Source of the DNA: Methylophilaceae bacterium
GTDB taxonomy: Bacteria; Pseudomonadota; Gammaproteobacteria; Burkholderiales; Methylophilaceae
Assembly (NCBI GenBank): GCA_006844635.1
Contig: SPJO01000151.1
Location: 1-34,760 of the forward strand
Reading direction: 5' to 3'
Length of the DNA stretch: 34,760 bases
Every line of letters begins with the position of its first letter. Position 1 is the first letter of the stretch. Both the position numbers and the translations under genes were made by a program. This document shows, in pieces, positions 23,804 through 32,762 of this stretch. Below the pieces are notes generated by a model that did not search any database, was not told the origin of the DNA, and worked only from the letters and a program-made list of their open reading frames with translations.

Positions 23804-24802
23804 TTAGTTTGATGCAATTTCTTTATTGATTAACCAAGTACCATCCACCTTCTTAAGAATGAGTGTTTTATTGGTATGAATAGCGTTACGGCCTGCGGCT
23901 TTATAGTATTGCTTGAAACTCATTTTTGCATTGCTATCATCAATCACTTCAATAGTTTCATTATTGATTTTATGTGTGATGCCAGATGGTGCTGTGACAC
24001 GTGCGCGGCGCAATTTCTTCCAAGCGCTCAGGCTTCTACCTTTAGCTGGCGTAAATGTGTCGGCATAACTAGCAAGGTAAGCGTCGATATCTTGACCAGC
24101 CCACGCTTGACTCCAAGCGTCCACTGCAGAGCGGACATCGCCTTCTGCATCAGCTGTTGTATCAACTGGTGTTGGTGCAGGAGCTGGTGCTGGCGCAGGC
24201 GTTGCCTCAACTTTTTTGGCTGCCGGGCGAATTGGTCGTGTAGGCGTTGTATTTGTGTTGGCTGCAACAGTTGTTTTGGCGCCTGTGCTAAACAAGTCTT
24301 TAATTAAAGACAGTTTGCTTTGGGCGCGTGAATTGCCATTATCTAATTGCAATGCCTTGTCATAAGCTTCAGATGCCATGCGTGCATAAATATCACCTAA
24401 GTTTTCGTGCGCTGTAGCATAGCTTGGGTGTGTTTTGATGGCTGTTTCTAGCGCTCTTTTTGCTAAATCAAACTCACCTGCTTCTGCATGTAATACAGCG
24501 AGATTGTTATAAGGCTCTGGTAAATTTGGATAGGCTTTCGTTAATGCATTAAAGGTTGCAATGGCTTCAGTGCGTTTACCACTTTCCGCTAAGATAATCC
24601 CTTTTGTAAACATGCCTTGGGCATCTTTAGGGTTCGCTTCTAAATATGCGTCAACACGTTTTAGCGCAGCATCTTGTTGGCCTTGTTCAGCAAGCTTAGA
24701 AATGTCACCTAACTCATCTGCTAAAGCAGGCGTTGCTGAAAACATAAGTGCGAGTAAAACGGGTGCTGCATATTTTTTAAGTAAAATGTTCTGAATTGTC
24801 AT
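23804..24802 (-). CDS. Secreted TPR protein with C-terminal NTF2-like (Cds6-type) domain
   Basis: A 332-residue protein with a signal peptide (cleavage after PALA, about residue 28). Three to four TPR repeats span about 30-165 (AQGMFTKGIILAESGKRTEA; EPYNNLAVLHAEAGEF; ATAHENLGDIYARMA). A Pro/Ala/Thr linker (about 185-215, with an APAPAPAP run) leads to an NTF2-like domain (about 222-330: WSQAWAGQDIDAYLASYAD ... KKVDGTWLINKE). The last domain is homologous to that of the L,D-transpeptidase downstream. The two may bind the same partner or each other in the periplasm. Specific function unknown. Confidence 0.85.
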   Translation of the reverse strand: MTIQNILLKKYAAPVLLALMFSATPALADELGDISKLAEQGQQDAALKRVDAYLEANPKDAQGMFTKGIILAESGKRTEAIATFNALTKAYPNLPEPYNNLAVLHAEAGEFDLAKRALETAIKTHPSYATAHENLGDIYARMASEAYDKALQLDNGNSRAQSKLSLIKDLFSTGAKTTVAANTNTTPTRPIRPAAKKVEATPAPAPAPAPTPVDTTADAEGDVRSAVDAWSQAWAGQDIDAYLASYADTFTPAKGRSLSAWKKLRRARVTAPSGITHKINNETIEVIDDSNAKMSFKQYYKAAGRNAIHTNKTLILKKVDGTWLINKEIASN

Positions 24803-24902
24803 TGTGATATACTGATTTTAGTTAGTAATAGCCGTATTCTACCAACTGGAATGCTAACATCCAATAGTCTGGTAGGTATTAAACATAAATAATTGGTTTT
24901 AT

Positions 24903-24908
24903 TATAAT
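24903..24908 (+). promoter_or_regulatory. -10 element before cysS
   Basis: A perfect TATAAT lies 45 bases upstream of the cysS start within an AT-rich stretch. The best -35 candidate, TTAAAC at an 18-base spacing, is poor. No T-box-like leader was seen. Confidence 0.4.
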
Positions 24909-24952
24909 AATTAGTTGTTTTATTCGTCTTTTTCCCTGCATTTTTTATTCAC

Positions 24953-26386
24953 ATGTTAAAAATTTATAATACCCTCGCTCGCGCCAAGCAAACCTTTACA
25001 CCAATCACTCCAAATAAAGTCAGGATGTATGTCTGTGGCATGACGGTTTATGACTACTGTCATTTAGGTCATGCACGTGTGATGGTGGTATTTGATATGG
25101 TGGCAAGGTGGTTCCGTGTATCAGGCTACGATGTGAATTATGTGCGCAATATTACGGATGTTGATGATAAGATTATTCAACGTGCAAACGAGAATAAGGA
25201 AACCATTGGCGAGTTGACACAACGCTTTATCGAAGCCATGGACGAAGACTCACAGCAACTGGGTGTGGTTCGACCTGATGCTGAACCCAGAGCGACTACA
25301 CATATTGATGCCATGATTGATATGATTAGCCAGTTAATTAAAAAAGAGCACGCGTATCAAGCTGAGAACGGTGATGTTTTTTATGCGGTCCGTAGTTTTG
25401 AAGGCTATGGCAAGCTTTCCGGTAAATCTTTGGAAGATTTACGTGTTGGCGAACGAGTAGATGTCGATACATTCAAAAATGATCCGCTAGACTTTGTGCT
25501 ATGGAAGTCTGTTAAGCCAAATGAACCGCATTGGGATTCCCCTTGGGGGCCTGGACGTCCAGGATGGCATATTGAATGTTCGGCAATGAGTGGTCAGCAT
25601 TTAGGGCCGCAGTTTGATATCCATGGTGGGGGACAAGACTTACAGTTTCCGCATCATGAGAACGAGATTGCGCAATCAGAAGCCACGCATGGTTGCCAGA
25701 TGGCAAATCTATGGATGCATAATGGATTTGTACGGGTGGATGACGAGAAGATGTCTAAATCACTGGGCAACTTTTTTACGATTCGCACGGTGTTAGAACA
25801 ATACGATGCAGAGGTCGTCAGGTTTTTTATTTTGCGTGCGCACTATCGCAGCCCACTCAACTATTCTGATCAACATTTAGACGATGCAAAATCCTCGTTG
25901 ATGCGCTTGTATACAGCACTAAAAGAGCATGAAGTCACTGTTGCCGATATTGATTGGCAGCACCCACAAGCCGTTCGGTTTAAAGCCGCGATGGATGATG
26001 ATTTTAATACGCCAGAAGCGATCGCCGTGTTGTTTGATTTGGCCAGTGAAGTGAACAAAACGAAATTAGCAGAAACGGCAGCTTTACTTAAAAACTTAGG
26101 TGCTGTGCTTGGTTTATTGCAACAAGATGCAGTTGAATACTTACAAGGTAAAGCTATTAATTACACTTTAAATGCGGAGGCAGGAAAGTATGATTTAAAG
26201 GGGGGGGATCTTGATTTTGTTATAAATGGATATAGTGAAAAGAAAATCGATGCTCTTATTGAAGAACGAGCGAATGCGAAAAAAGATAAAAACTATGCAG
26301 AGGCTGACCGAATCAGACAGGAGTTAACTGATGCCGGTATCGTGCTGGAAGATACGCCACAAGGCACGACTTGGCGTAAAGTGTAA
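24953..26386 (+). CDS. cysS: Cysteinyl-tRNA synthetase
   Basis: A 477-residue class I synthetase that charges tRNA-Cys. The zinc ligands fall at Cys28, Cys209, His234 and Glu238, exactly as in E. coli CysRS. The HIGH motif is HLGH (37-40) and KMSKS is at 266-270. The C-terminal end DRIRQELTDAGIVLEDTPQGTTW is standard. The protein is some 15-20 residues longer than E. coli CysRS. The extra sequence seems to lie around residues 395-425, before the conserved C-terminal helices, and its coding DNA holds a run of eight G (26200-26207). The ribosome site is weak. Confidence 0.96.
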   Translation: MLKIYNTLARAKQTFTPITPNKVRMYVCGMTVYDYCHLGHARVMVVFDMVARWFRVSGYDVNYVRNITDVDDKIIQRANENKETIGELTQRFIEAMDEDSQQLGVVRPDAEPRATTHIDAMIDMISQLIKKEHAYQAENGDVFYAVRSFEGYGKLSGKSLEDLRVGERVDVDTFKNDPLDFVLWKSVKPNEPHWDSPWGPGRPGWHIECSAMSGQHLGPQFDIHGGGQDLQFPHHENEIAQSEATHGCQMANLWMHNGFVRVDDEKMSKSLGNFFTIRTVLEQYDAEVVRFFILRAHYRSPLNYSDQHLDDAKSSLMRLYTALKEHEVTVADIDWQHPQAVRFKAAMDDDFNTPEAIAVLFDLASEVNKTKLAETAALLKNLGAVLGLLQQDAVEYLQGKAINYTLNAEAGKYDLKGGDLDFVINGYSEKKIDALIEERANAKKDKNYAEADRIRQELTDAGIVLEDTPQGTTWRKV

Positions 26387-26449
26387 GTATTTATTTACGC
26401 CAATTTAATCAATGGCTAAAATATACCGCTTAGCCTAAGGAAGCGAATT

Positions 26450-27676
26450 ATGCCAGTCAATCTCTCCGCGCCAGACGCGACTTCATTATTGCCAGTAGCA
26501 GGCGTCACGCTAGGCGTCGCTGAGGCGAATATACGCACTGCTGGCCGCAAAGATGTCATGGTCATGCAGTTAGCAGAGGGCACACATGTATCAGGTGTCT
26601 TCACGCAAAACCGTTTTTGTGCTGCGCCGGTCACTATTTGCAAAAAACACCTAACAGCATCAAGCGATATCCGTGCGCTATTAGTGAACACAGGCTTTGC
26701 CAATGCAGGGACGGGTGAAGCGGGTTATCAGCATGCCATACAAAGCTGCGAAGCCCTGGCGAGCTTGTTAAATATTGACTCGCAGCAAGTATTGCCATTC
26801 TCAACAGGGGTGATTCTAGAGCCGTTGCCAGTAGATAAAATTATTGCGGGCTTGCCAGCAGCCATTGCTAATCAGCAAGCTGGGCAGTGGCGTGATGCGG
26901 CTGAGGCAATCATGACAACAGATACGATACCAAAAGCTGCTTCACGGCAAATAACGATTGATGGGCGGATAATTACCATTACAGGGATGAGCAAAGGCTC
27001 CGGCATGATTCATCCTAATATGGCGACCATGTTAGCTTATGTGGCAACAGATGCGCATATCAGTAAGACCGCTTTAGATGCAGTACTTGAATATGCAGTG
27101 AATCAGTCATTTAATTGCATTTCGGTTGATGGTGATACCAGCACTAATGATAGCTTTATGCTAGTAGCGACCAATCAAGCTGGTCATGCAGAGATTACTG
27201 AAGACAGTGCTGGTTTTGCAGCCTTGCGTGATGCTATCACGGAGATTGCAGTTGAATTGGCGCAAGCAATTGTGCGAGATGGTGAAGGTGCAACGAAGTT
27301 TATCACGGTGCAAGTTGAGGCAGGCCAGGATCAGACGGAGTGTCGAAAAGTTGCTTATGCCATCGCTCGCTCACCATTAGTCAAAACGGCATTCTTTGCT
27401 TCTGACCCTAATTTGGGCCGCATTCTAGCTGCTGTCGGTTACGCAGGTATTGATGATTTAGACGTGAATAATATCGCGTTATATCTCGGAGATGTACTTG
27501 TGTCAGAAGGTGGTGGTCTGGCTGCAAGCTATCAAGAAGCACAAGGTCAAGCGGTGATGGATGCGTCCGAAATTCTTGTGCGCGTCGTGTTGAATCGTGG
27601 TCAAGCACAGTCTACGGTTTGGACCTGCGACTTTAGTTACGACTACGTTAAAATCAATGCAGACTATAGAAGTTAG
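26450..27676 (+). CDS. argJ: Bifunctional glutamate N-acetyltransferase / N-acetylornithine acetyltransferase
   Basis: A 408-residue ArgJ. It makes acetylglutamate for arginine synthesis and recovers the acetyl group from acetylornithine, so the cyclic pathway operates. The self-cleavage motif is NMATM, where Thr193 becomes the nucleophile of the beta chain. Other signatures are STGVILEPLP (118-127), GMSKGSGMIHP (179-189) and FNCISVDGDTSTND. AAGGAAG lies 6 bases before the ATG. The next gene follows after 11 bases. Confidence 0.95.
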   Translation: MPVNLSAPDATSLLPVAGVTLGVAEANIRTAGRKDVMVMQLAEGTHVSGVFTQNRFCAAPVTICKKHLTASSDIRALLVNTGFANAGTGEAGYQHAIQSCEALASLLNIDSQQVLPFSTGVILEPLPVDKIIAGLPAAIANQQAGQWRDAAEAIMTTDTIPKAASRQITIDGRIITITGMSKGSGMIHPNMATMLAYVATDAHISKTALDAVLEYAVNQSFNCISVDGDTSTNDSFMLVATNQAGHAEITEDSAGFAALRDAITEIAVELAQAIVRDGEGATKFITVQVEAGQDQTECRKVAYAIARSPLVKTAFFASDPNLGRILAAVGYAGIDDLDVNNIALYLGDVLVSEGGGLAASYQEAQGQAVMDASEILVRVVLNRGQAQSTVWTCDFSYDYVKINADYRS

Positions 27677-27687
27677 ATTCGATATCG

Positions 27688-28560
27688 ATGAGTGATGCAT
27701 TTGCACAATTACTGGCGCGCGCTGAACGCTTAGTCGCGAAGTTGGAAGCCATTGTGCCGGCGCAAGCGCCAGCAGTAGATTGGACAGCGACAGCTTGGCG
27801 CTGGGTGAAGCAAAGTCATGGAGGCTACTTGCAAGCGGTACAACATCCACATGCAATCACCTTAGACGACATTCAGTTTATTGACCATCAGAAGCAAGAA
27901 GTAGCACGCAACACGCAACAGTTTCTACAAGGCTTGTCAGCAAACCACGTGTTGTTAACTGGGGCTAGAGGCACGGGAAAATCTTCACTGATTAAAGCGC
28001 TGCTCAATACTTTCGCTGAACATGGTTTGCGATTGATTGAAGTGGAAAAACAAGACTTGGTTGATTTGCCACAAATTGTACAGTTGATTCGAGATCGACA
28101 AGAAAAATTTATTGTATTCTGTGATGACCTGACATTTGAAGCGAACGATGCTAGTTATAAAGCGCTTAAAGTGGTTTTGGATGGCTCTGTTGAAAGTGCC
28201 TCGCCGAATGTCTTGGTTTATGCGACTTCCAACCGTAAAAACCTCATGCCAGAGTTCATGGCAGACAATCTCGCCAGTCAAGATAGTAATGGTGGAGAAG
28301 TACGTCCGAACGATACCATTGAAGAAAAAGTGGCTTTGGCCGAACGCTTTGGCTTATGGTTATCATTTCATGGGTTTGATCAAGATGCATATTTGGCAAT
28401 CGCAGCTCATTGGTTGAGTAAGCTGGATGTTGCATTTGATGCTGCTGCTGAAAAAGCCGCGCTTGATTTTAGTCGTACCAGAGGGGCGCGCAGCGGCCGT
28501 ATTGCTTATCAGTTTGCTAAAGATTATGCAGGTCGATTGCGATTGCAGTCAGCAGTCTAG
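27688..28560 (+). CDS. DUF815-family P-loop ATPase
   Basis: A 290-residue ATPase. Walker A is GARGTGKSS (92-100) and Walker B is FIVFCDDL (141-148); YATSNRKNLMPE around 175-187 serves as the sensor region, and the C-terminal SRTRGARSGRIAYQFAKDY is typical of DUF815. The N-terminal 60 residues are helical. The family belongs to the AAA-like group; its cellular role is unknown. The conserved order argJ-DUF815-mutT in betaproteobacteria is seen here. Its stop codon directly abuts the next start. Confidence 0.88.
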   Translation: MSDAFAQLLARAERLVAKLEAIVPAQAPAVDWTATAWRWVKQSHGGYLQAVQHPHAITLDDIQFIDHQKQEVARNTQQFLQGLSANHVLLTGARGTGKSSLIKALLNTFAEHGLRLIEVEKQDLVDLPQIVQLIRDRQEKFIVFCDDLTFEANDASYKALKVVLDGSVESASPNVLVYATSNRKNLMPEFMADNLASQDSNGGEVRPNDTIEEKVALAERFGLWLSFHGFDQDAYLAIAAHWLSKLDVAFDAAAEKAALDFSRTRGARSGRIAYQFAKDYAGRLRLQSAV

Positions 28561-29526
28561 ATGACAAAAGTGGTTGAAGTTGCGGTCGCAATCATTACGA
28601 AGCCCAATGGGGAGTACTTGTTGGCTAGCCGTCCAGATGGTAAGGGTTGGGCTGGTTGGTGGGAGTTTCCAGGTGGAAAGGTTGAAGTAGGTGAACTACC
28701 TGAAGTAGCGCTAGCCCGTGAAATGCAAGAAGAGCTGGCGCTATCTCCAACCCACATACAGCCATGGATAAAACGCCGCTATGATTATCCAGCGACGAAA
28801 GATGATGTAGCCAAAACGGTGTTGTTGCATTTTTTCTTTGTCCGCACGTGGCATGGAGATCCAACGCCTATGGAAGGGCAAAAGCTAGCATGGCAACACC
28901 CTCAGGCACTAACGGTTAGTCCAGTGTTACCCGCGAATGCACCCATCATGCATGCCTTATCTTTACCCGAACAGTATGCTATTTCAAACGCAGCAGAAAT
29001 GGGCGAAGTGGATTTTCTAGCAGCTTTAGCAAAACAGTTGAAACAAGGTTTGCGCCTTATTCAAGTGCGCGAAAAACAAATGACCACTGAAGCTTTGTCA
29101 GCTTTTGCTAGCGAGGTCAAAGCACTGAGTCATGCACATGATGCACGCGTATTGATCAATGCAAATATTGAGCTGGCGATGAAGTTGGGCTTAGATGGCG
29201 TACACTTACCAAGTGCTGATTTAATGAAGCTGTCTAGTAAGCCCAGTGATTTACTGGTGAGTGCCTCTTGCCACAATGTGGAGCAGTTGCAACATGCGCA
29301 AGGCTTAGGTTTGGATTTTGTGACGTTGTCACCTGTCACAGAAACCTTAAGTCACCCTGATGCGAGTGGGATTGGCTGGGAATCCTTCGCAGGAATGCTC
29401 GGTGAGGTGAGCATTCCAGTGTATGCATTAGGCGGCATGACGAAAGCAAGTTTACCGCAGGCTTTAGCTTGTGGCGCACGCGGCATTGCTATGCAACGTG
29501 CTATTTGGACGGCTACTCAGCCTTAA
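28561..29526 (+). CDS. MutT Nudix hydrolase fused to a ThiE-like domain
   Basis: A 321-residue fusion. The N-terminal half is a MutT-type 8-oxo-dGTP diphosphatase with Nudix box GKVEVGELPEVALAREMQEE (39-58; the last Gly is Ala) and the substrate segment WWEFPGGK. From about residue 145 a thiamine-phosphate-synthase fold follows: LIQVREKQM, VLINANIELAMKLGLDGVHLP, VSASCHNVEQL, FVTLSPVTET and VYALGGM near the end. Such fusions occur in proteobacteria. The ThiE half keeps the phosphate-binding style but may not make thiamine phosphate. The 3' end overlaps the convergent copper-chaperone gene by 14 bases. Confidence 0.9.
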   Translation: MTKVVEVAVAIITKPNGEYLLASRPDGKGWAGWWEFPGGKVEVGELPEVALAREMQEELALSPTHIQPWIKRRYDYPATKDDVAKTVLLHFFFVRTWHGDPTPMEGQKLAWQHPQALTVSPVLPANAPIMHALSLPEQYAISNAAEMGEVDFLAALAKQLKQGLRLIQVREKQMTTEALSAFASEVKALSHAHDARVLINANIELAMKLGLDGVHLPSADLMKLSSKPSDLLVSASCHNVEQLQHAQGLGLDFVTLSPVTETLSHPDASGIGWESFAGMLGEVSIPVYALGGMTKASLPQALACGARGIAMQRAIWTATQP

Positions 29527-30001
29527 TCGGTAGTGTTACATTCTGATGGGTGATGGTGCCGTTATCATCTTCGAAGCAGAGTCGAAAGGTGACTTCTTCA
29601 CCCGCGACTAAAGGCTTTTCTAAATCAAACATCATGAGATGAAAGCCGCCAGGTGCGAGTTCTTTGGGTGTGTTGGCTTCCAATGTCAGTGCATCAAGCA
29701 TGCGCATTTTCATCACACCGTTATCCATTGACATGCTATGCATCTCGACTGAACCTGCCACGCCTTTTGCTTCAGCATAGACAAGTTTGCCATTTTGCGG
29801 ACTATTTAATGTCATATAAGCCGCGCCAATTTCTTGACCAGGTGCAGGCTGGCGAACCCAAGCATTTGAGATGTTGACTTCTGTTGTCTCAGAAGCCACC
29901 TTGTTAACTTCAGCGCTCTCTGTATTTTCTGGCTGTGGGTTGCTTTGACCGCTGCAGGCGGCTAACAATAAGATGATAGGAATATAGGTTAGTAATTTCA
30001 T
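29513..30001 (-). CDS. PCu(A)C-family periplasmic copper chaperone lipoprotein
   Basis: A 162-residue lipoprotein with lipobox LLAAC (Cys16) and a Glu/Ser/Asn spacer. The copper-binding pattern H-x10-M-x21-H-x-M is exactly met by His88, Met99, His121 and Met123. It delivers Cu(I) to the CuA or CuB centres of cytochrome oxidase or to other periplasmic copper proteins. A ribosome site is hard to see. It separates the mutT gene from the yacG-zapD-coaE-pilD set that usually adjoins it. Confidence 0.9.
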   Translation of the reverse strand: MKLLTYIPIILLLAACSGQSNPQPENTESAEVNKVASETTEVNISNAWVRQPAPGQEIGAAYMTLNSPQNGKLVYAEAKGVAGSVEMHSMSMDNGVMKMRMLDALTLEANTPKELAPGGFHLMMFDLEKPLVAGEEVTFRLCFEDDNGTITHQNVTLPIKAE

Positions 30002-30074
30002 GGTAATGATTTCTTTTATCTGGTTATTTGGGATCGCTTGTCTATTGAGATGCTGGCTGCGCGAAAAAATTCCA

Positions 30075-30266
30075 TTAATTCATATCATCAAAATCTTTGG
30101 GTGGGTTTTTGTCTGGAATTTTGTAGTTCTCGCTCGCCCAGTCGCCTAAGTCAATCATTTTGCAACGTTCTGAACAAAAAGGGCGGTAGCGGTTACTTGG
30201 GTCAAATACTGCGGGTTCTCTGCAGTTGGGGCATGGAACGTATTTTGTTTTTTTATCTGTTGACAT
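30075..30266 (-). CDS. yacG: Zinc-binding DNA gyrase inhibitor YacG
   Basis: A 63-residue zinc-finger protein. Four cysteines (12, 15, 31, 35) sit in CPNCREP and FCSERCKMIDLGDWASE, the family signature. YacG binds GyrB and limits gyrase activity. It lies 19 bases after zapD, in the coaE-zapD-yacG order conserved in proteobacteria. Confidence 0.95.
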   Translation of the reverse strand: MSTDKKTKYVPCPNCREPAVFDPSNRYRPFCSERCKMIDLGDWASENYKIPDKNPPKDFDDMN

Positions 30267-30285
30267 GATTACTAGGGTAGAACGC

Positions 30286-31047
30286 TTACATTAAGTTGCA
30301 TAAGGTCATTTTAAATTGAACAGTTTCTTCAAATTGTTTGGGCTTTTGCGTGAAGTCAGCGCTGAAGAAACGCACATTGATGGCATATTTATTTGCGCTC
30401 ACTTCTGGAATACAAGCCAAACTATCAAGTATTTCAATTTTGACCATTTGGGCTGCTTTACCGCCACTTAGCATTTGTTGGTAAAACCCCTTTTCGGCTG
30501 TGTATTCATTGGTCATGCCGCTGCCACGTAAGATGTGCAGAATGATTTTAATGCCTTCATACATCGGTAGTAATCGTGCTAACCATGTATAGAAGTCACT
30601 ATCGCGTTGGTCTTGATCTAAATGCAGCCAATAGTGGTAGGAAGGTAAATCAAATTGGCAGGCGCCACCCGGTAATGTGGCACGTTGCTTGATGCTCATC
30701 AGCCATTCATTTTCACGTAAGGACTGCCCAATTCTAGTTTTGTCGTTGCGTAAGCCAGCAGCGCATTCTTCAATCTCTTCAATGGTATCTTTGAGCACCT
30801 CTTCAGAAATGTTCGGGTTGCCCAATAAGTTTTGTAGTGCGGCAGACTGTCTTTCCAGCTCATGCACAATGTCTACTTTAATATCAGCGCGCTCGATTAA
30901 ATCGAGCATCTGTAGTAGCAACATTAATGCGCTGTGATGGTTGTGCGGTTGCCCGGACTCAACGTGAAGCAGCACTTTTTTGAATAGATCTTCTAGTCTT
31001 AAAAGTGCGCGAATGCGTTCGTTAAATGGGAATTCGTAGCTAGACAT
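30286..31047 (-). CDS. zapD: Cell division protein ZapD
   Basis: A 253-residue cytoplasmic protein that cross-links FtsZ filaments at midcell. Family markers are the N-terminal YEFPFNERIRALLRLEDLF, LLQMLDLIERADIKVD, ACQFDLPSYHYWLHL and LLPMYEGIKIILHILRGSG. Length agrees with the family (about 250). Between coaE and yacG, as expected. Confidence 0.94.
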   Translation of the reverse strand: MSSYEFPFNERIRALLRLEDLFKKVLLHVESGQPHNHHSALMLLLQMLDLIERADIKVDIVHELERQSAALQNLLGNPNISEEVLKDTIEEIEECAAGLRNDKTRIGQSLRENEWLMSIKQRATLPGGACQFDLPSYHYWLHLDQDQRDSDFYTWLARLLPMYEGIKIILHILRGSGMTNEYTAEKGFYQQMLSGGKAAQMVKIEILDSLACIPEVSANKYAINVRFFSADFTQKPKQFEETVQFKMTLCNLM

Positions 31048-31091
31048 TTTAATCAGAAGGTCAGCAAGCTTACATAATGAATTGATGTGAA

Positions 31092-31709
31092 TTATGAGAT
31101 TGTTTTATTAACTATGCAAGTTTTAATGTATTTTTGATGTAGATTCTCGACTTTTTGGCGTAAACCTTCAATATTGCCATCGTTTTTGATAATGTCATCA
31201 GACATTTCTAAACGGGTTTGTCTTGGTGTTTGTGAGGCGATGATGTTTTTGATGGCAGCTTCACTTAATTGGCTACGGTCTTTAACGCGCGCTATTTGTG
31301 TTGCTTCATCGCAGTCAATGGTTAAAACACGATTGATCGATGGCAGGTATGGGCTGTTGGGCGTGAGTAGTGGGATCGATAAGATGATGTAAGGCGCATC
31401 CTGCAATGTTTGTATTTGTTGCATGGCTGCTTCGTAGATGGCTGGGTGCAGTATCGCGTTCAACTGCTCCCTTGCTTCATCATCATTAAAAACGAGTTCA
31501 CGCATTTTGTTGCGGTCTAAAGCTGCATTGTCTGTGATAAAGCTTTTGCCAAATGTGTTTGCAATGGTGTTCACTAATGGTGCGTTTTCCGCTGTTAGCT
31601 GGTGCGCAATCACATCCAAATCTACAACAGGAATAGATAAGTCAGCAAAAACAGTTGCTGCTTCACTTTTTCCGCAGCCAATGCCGCCTGTTAGTGCAAC
31701 GATATACAT
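31092..31709 (-). CDS. coaE: Dephospho-CoA kinase
   Basis: A 205-residue kinase that performs the last step of coenzyme A synthesis. P-loop GGIGCGKSEAA (residues 8-18), DLDVIAHQL (around 32-40), the LHPAIYE segment, ILSIPLLTPNSPY and IARVKDRSQLSEAAI are all present. It starts 14 bases after pilD, so the two are cotranscribed. CoA is also the donor of the phosphopantetheine arm needed by the carrier protein of the cassette. Confidence 0.95.
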   Translation of the reverse strand: MYIVALTGGIGCGKSEAATVFADLSIPVVDLDVIAHQLTAENAPLVNTIANTFGKSFITDNAALDRNKMRELVFNDDEAREQLNAILHPAIYEAAMQQIQTLQDAPYIILSIPLLTPNSPYLPSINRVLTIDCDEATQIARVKDRSQLSEAAIKNIIASQTPRQTRLEMSDDIIKNDGNIEGLRQKVENLHQKYIKTCIVNKTIS

Positions 31710-31723
31710 AGTAAGTTATACGA

Positions 31724-32593
31724 CTAAATTAAATAAAAGCTCGCCAATTGTGGGCCGAAAAACAGTGCTGCAATACCACCTAATGCAAGAAAGGGGCCGA
31801 AAGGAATGGCAGTGCCACCTTCTTTTCCTCTAAAAGCAATTAAGCCAATGCCAATCACGGCACCCAGTACTGAACTGAGTAAAATCACAGCAGGGATAAG
31901 CTGCCAACCAAACCAAGCACCGATAGCGGCGAGCAATTTAAAGTCGCCATATCCCATACCTTCTTTACCAGTAACGATTTTAAATAACCAATAAACAGAC
32001 CATAGAATAAGGTAGCCAACGATAGCGCCGATGACGGCAGATTTTAAATCAATAAAGCCGCCGTTAAGGTTGAATAGTAAGCCAAGCCAAAGGAGAGGCA
32101 AGGTGATGTCATCGGGCAGTAGCTGCGTGTCGAAGTCAATAAAGGTTAAGGCAACTAAAGCATAGGTGAATACCCAAGCAAATAATGTGGTGTAGGTATA
32201 GCCAAACTGCCAGGCAACCAAGCCGATTAATGCGCCAGTCAGTGCTTCTACAAATGGATAGCGTGGGCTGATCTTCGTTTTGCAGCCTTTACACTTTCCA
32301 CCTAATAATATGTAGCTAATCACGGGAATGTTTTCTAGCGCGGAAATTTGATGGTTACATTTTGGGCAGGCAGAACGTGGTTTTGAAAGGGATAATGGGC
32401 TTTGCTCTGGCGCTTCTTTACCCTGTAGCTCTAGGCAGTTGTTGTGCCATTCGCGCTCCATCATTTTGGGCAGACGATAAATGACAACATTTAAGAAACT
32501 GCCGACTAGCAACCCAAAAACCACTGAAAACGTGATGAATATAGCTGGGTTGCTGCGCATGGCATCAGATAAAGGGCTTAGAAAGTCAAACAT
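31724..32593 (-). CDS. pilD: Type IV prepilin peptidase/methyltransferase
   Basis: A 289-residue inner-membrane aspartic peptidase that cleaves and N-methylates prepilins and type II pseudopilins. The zinc-type cytoplasmic domain has CPKC (Cys76, Cys79) and CKGC (Cys101, Cys104). The catalytic aspartates are in FIDFDTQLLPD (Asp153) and GMGYGDFKLL (Asp217). Eight or so membrane segments follow the family. In betaproteobacteria pilB and pilC usually lie upstream; here the upstream side is a divergent orphan gene. Confidence 0.95.
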   Translation of the reverse strand: MFDFLSPLSDAMRSNPAIFITFSVVFGLLVGSFLNVVIYRLPKMMEREWHNNCLELQGKEAPEQSPLSLSKPRSACPKCNHQISALENIPVISYILLGGKCKGCKTKISPRYPFVEALTGALIGLVAWQFGYTYTTLFAWVFTYALVALTFIDFDTQLLPDDITLPLLWLGLLFNLNGGFIDLKSAVIGAIVGYLILWSVYWLFKIVTGKEGMGYGDFKLLAAIGAWFGWQLIPAVILLSSVLGAVIGIGLIAFRGKEGGTAIPFGPFLALGGIAALFFGPQLASFYLI

Positions 32594-32762
32594 TATGTTT
32601 CCTCAAGTAATCGACGATACCGTCCTATATGTAAACTTTTCGTATCATCTCACCGTTAATAAAACTATGCAATCAGATAACAATGGCACAAAACATGCTT
32701 GAAATTTAGGTGAGTACCCACCATATGGATTATGTTACTCTGAACGATAAGTAAAGGAATAA

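Noticed and set aside
24028..24307. Frames on both strands over the TPR protein linker
   Set aside because: They come from the repetitive Pro/Ala linker DNA, which stays open in several frames.
24839..24875. T-box or amino-acid leader before cysS
   Set aside because: There is an imperfect CTACCA/TGGTAG hairpin, but it lies upstream of the likely -10 element, no T-box sequence is present and T-boxes are not expected in betaproteobacteria.
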